Shown here piece after piece: positions 61,717 through 64,000 of a DNA stretch of 64,000 bases; position 1 is the stretch's first letter, and each line of letters starts with the position of its first letter. This DNA is from Lewinellaceae bacterium. GTDB taxonomy: Bacteria; Bacteroidota; Bacteroidia; Chitinophagales; Saprospiraceae. Under the pieces are notes generated by a model, which saw only the letters and a list, made by a program, of their open reading frames with translations, was not told the origin of the DNA and did no database searches. The DNA is taken from assembly GCA_020636195.1 (NCBI GenBank), contig JACJYH010000003.1, positions 1 to 64,000 on the forward strand. The letters run 5' to 3'. Made by a program: the position numbers and the translations under genes.

Positions 61717-64000
61717 CTAGAGTTTATGTATGTGAGTTACTTGCTTCTCGCCGGATAGATACATGATCTCGAGAAGGTACATGCCAGAGGGTACATCTCT
61801 GATATCGATTTTTTCTGCAAAGTTTTCATTTTCCGGAATCCATCGTTTGATCATTGTTCCATCAATTCCATACAAGTTGATTGTTCTCATTTGACGATCT
61901 GAGGCGATATGGATGTCCTCATATGTTGGATTTGGAAATACCTTGATGTGATGTTCTCTGGTAAAATCTACCGTTTCCACGGGAATCACATTAGAAAAAC
62001 CAAAGTCCATTCCAAAGCTCGGATTATTACCCCCTTTGGATAATCTGTCTTTATGAGGACCTGCAAACTGCAATGCTTTACTTAAGACGTCATTTTGCAA
62101 GGCGACAAATTCAAATTTAAATACATTGGTTCCCTTTGCCAAATATACATCCGATCCAATATCTTCAAGCAGAAAATAAAAATTGTATGATTCTGTAGTC
62201 TCATGCATGTAAACAGAAGACATAACTGTGCATTCCCAATTAGTCATGACTAGAAAATTATTTTTCATAATTCGAAAATTCAATGCTTTAAATTTTAAAT
62301 CGTTACTATTTTCAAAAACTACCTGGTATTTTTGTCCTTTGTTTAGAATTTGGTCTTCCGTATAAAATCTTTCAATCCTAATGGAATCATACGGAATAGT
62401 GTAACTATAATCCACATCGCCTATTTTTAATCCATAGACAGTCATAAATTCATAGGGTTTATAATCCAAAGAATCTATTGAACTGTAAGGTTCTATTTCA
62501 TCAAAATCATTTGTTTTTATATAAAATTCCCACATTCTTGGATGGTTCTTATATATACCAGTTGAGTCTATCCCTAGTAAATACCTTTGGACATATATCA
62601 AATCCAAAGTAGAAAGCCCACCGCCACCAGAAATGTCGCCTGCCAATTGTCTAAAATTTTCCCAATATGGTTGAATGCCTAAGATTAATTCACGCATGTA
62701 AACAACATCATTGATATCCACTGCAGTAGCGAAATAATCATCTTTAAATATGTGACCATTTTGTATCGGTACAGTGTCTAGATTGATCAATCCGTCTTCA
62801 TTGACTTCTATACCATCAACCTTGACTCCTGTTAAAATATTTTCATCTGGTAGTCTAAATTGGATGATTTTGGAAGCAGTGGGCACGTTATGCGCATTGA
62901 TGATTTGTGTATAGTTTACCACACTCAGATCATTTTTGTTTACAATTTTCCATTTTCGTAAGATGGTCCAATCATTTCCTTGTGTATTGATGGCTTGGTC
63001 TTGATATGTCAGTTCTAAATTTTTACAAGAATTTACTAAGGTTGGTCTGACATCGCGTGGGTCAACTAATGGATTTTTTTCCAGACTTTCTACATCGGCA
63101 AAAGCACCATCAATCGTCACATCAGCAGGCCATTCTACAGCATCAGAGTATGTATGACCGGAAGCACAGTCTCCAACAGGAGTATTCCAAGGTAAGAAAT
63201 CACATACTGTACATGACTCATAGGCTTTATTGTAGAGCAACAGTGTTTGTTGAAAATGGTATGGCTTTCCATCATACCAATTAAATACGGTCCAATATCT
63301 CCTAACTTTGAGTAAAGTAATCAATGGTGGTGTACCTGTAGTTATCAATTGATCAACGTAGCTGACATTGACAAAACCACAACTATCACCTATGATGATA
63401 GGCTCTATGAACTGGCTGGAAATATTGGCTTTCGCCAAATTAGTCGGTGAAGGATCCAAAATTGTTTCAATACTAACATATCCGTTAAAGTCACAAGGCC
63501 ATTCAATATTGTCTGTTGTGGTATGACCAACAGAGCAATCACCTTCAGGATCACATGCTGATTGGGTATCACAAATGTAAAATGCAGTATTTTGGCATGG
63601 AGATTCTACTATCTGAACGATACTGGAATCCCTTTGATTCTGAAATACATCCGTGATAAAAACGACTATGCTACTATCTTTATCCGTGTAGGCGATCTGT
63701 TTGGACGACCTATTATGTCCATTGACCAAAACATCAAAGATATAATCGTCTTCACAAAGCTGGAATGGAGAGAGAATGAACTCACTAGGATGTAAAGTCG
63801 CTTTTTTACCGATTTGCATAGGTTTAATAAGTGTATCAATGCAAATCAAATCAAAATCAAAGTCGTACTTCACTTTAATGTTTAGATCGGTGACTGTAGA
63901 GGATTTGTTACCTGATGAATCCTGAGCACGAATGATGAGCACCTGACTTTCATTGGACTTACAATCTATAAATTCCGGATCGAATTCCAAGGTTACATCA
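61717..64000 (-). CDS. Large T9SS-sorted protein with dockerin-like repeats (5' part beyond window)
   Basis: The C-terminal 760 or so residues of a large exported protein; the frame stays open at the right edge (DVTLEFDPEF), so the start lies outside. Two related cysteine modules are seen (DCSVGHTTTDNIEWPCDF and DCASGHTYSDAVEWPADV). A pair of dockerin-like repeats follows (AVDINDVVYMRELILG; AGDISGGGGLSTLDLIYVQR), then a cohesin-like beta domain and a T9SS type A sorting domain (IKVFPNPTYEDIHIASDR). It shares this layout with the 1448-residue protein at 42287, so the two are probably paralogues. The role is likely adhesion or matrix formation. Confidence 0.85.
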   Translation of the reverse strand, partial: DVTLEFDPEFIDCKSNESQVLIIRAQDSSGNKSSTVTDLNIKVKYDFDFDLICIDTLIKPMQIGKKATLHPSEFILSPFQLCEDDYIFDVLVNGHNRSSKQIAYTDKDSSIVVFITDVFQNQRDSSIVQIVESPCQNTAFYICDTQSACDPEGDCSVGHTTTDNIEWPCDFNGYVSIETILDPSPTNLAKANISSQFIEPIIIGDSCGFVNVSYVDQLITTGTPPLITLLKVRRYWTVFNWYDGKPYHFQQTLLLYNKAYESCTVCDFLPWNTPVGDCASGHTYSDAVEWPADVTIDGAFADVESLEKNPLVDPRDVRPTLVNSCKNLELTYQDQAINTQGNDWTILRKWKIVNKNDLSVVNYTQIINAHNVPTASKIIQFRLPDENILTGVKVDGIEVNEDGLINLDTVPIQNGHIFKDDYFATAVDINDVVYMRELILGIQPYWENFRQLAGDISGGGGLSTLDLIYVQRYLLGIDSTGIYKNHPRMWEFYIKTNDFDEIEPYSSIDSLDYKPYEFMTVYGLKIGDVDYSYTIPYDSIRIERFYTEDQILNKGQKYQVVFENSNDLKFKALNFRIMKNNFLVMTNWECTVMSSVYMHETTESYNFYFLLEDIGSDVYLAKGTNVFKFEFVALQNDVLSKALQFAGPHKDRLSKGGNNPSFGMDFGFSNVIPVETVDFTREHHIKVFPNPTYEDIHIASDRQMRTINLYGIDGTMIKRWIPENENFAEKIDIRDVPSGMYLLEIMYLSGEKQVTHIHKL

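Overview
The window is a stretch of chromosome from a low-GC member of the Bacteroidota, most likely in or near the Saprospiria. Four secreted proteins end in type IX secretion (T9SS) sorting domains. Promoters fit the Bacteroidota pattern TTG-N17/18-TAnnTTTG instead of the E. coli pattern. Bacteroidota-restricted families (DUF6089, DUF6090, TlpA-like lipoproteins, GH3/serine-hydrolase fusions) are present. The large adhesin-like proteins combining HYR-like modules, dockerin-like repeats and a T9SS tail are typical of Saprospiraceae. The assignment below phylum level is inference.

Bases 1-10.7 kb hold the transcription/translation supercluster, all on the minus strand and read right to left: a strong promoter, tRNA-Thr(TGT), tRNA-Tyr, tRNA-Gly, tRNA-Thr(GGT), tuf, tRNA-Trp, secE, nusG, rplK, rplA, rplJ, rplL, rpoB and the 5' part of rpoC (cut by the window edge). 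Hairpins between rplJ/rplL and between rplL/rpoB look like attenuators separating ribosomal-protein and polymerase output.

Bases 10.8-24 kb hold mixed housekeeping and envelope genes: a polytopic membrane protein, chorismate synthase, an unusual CBM48-plus-helix-hairpin-helix protein, a subtilisin, a DUF6089 outer-membrane protein, a RecQ-type helicase, a GT4 glycosyltransferase, tRNA-Lys with its own promoter and terminator, and a secreted T9SS protein. Bases 23.9-27.6 kb look acquired: IS21-like terminal repeats, a second remnant of a dnaE 3' end, a type II toxin-antitoxin pair, and a GC-rich short-form dnaE.

Bases 28-52 kb hold an outer-membrane protein, a TMTC-like TPR membrane protein, a NagZ-like/serine-hydrolase fusion, a probable phase-variable cysteine-rich lipoprotein controlled by an 8-bp tandem repeat, T9SS cargo, a ParE/GyrB-type topoisomerase subunit, a thioredoxin-like lipoprotein, an APC permease, a 1448-residue secreted adhesin-like protein, rbfA, recG and a divergent EF-G paralogue.

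Bases 53.5-60.2 kb form a type I restriction-modification operon (hsdR, a DUF4062/ATPase protein, and an hsdM-hsdS fusion), the main defence candidate. The window closes with a small outer-membrane protein and the 3' part of another large T9SS-exported protein. The best leads for something new are the 8-bp contingency repeat, the DUF4062 protein inside the restriction operon, and the duplicated dnaE end flanking the toxin-antitoxin module.
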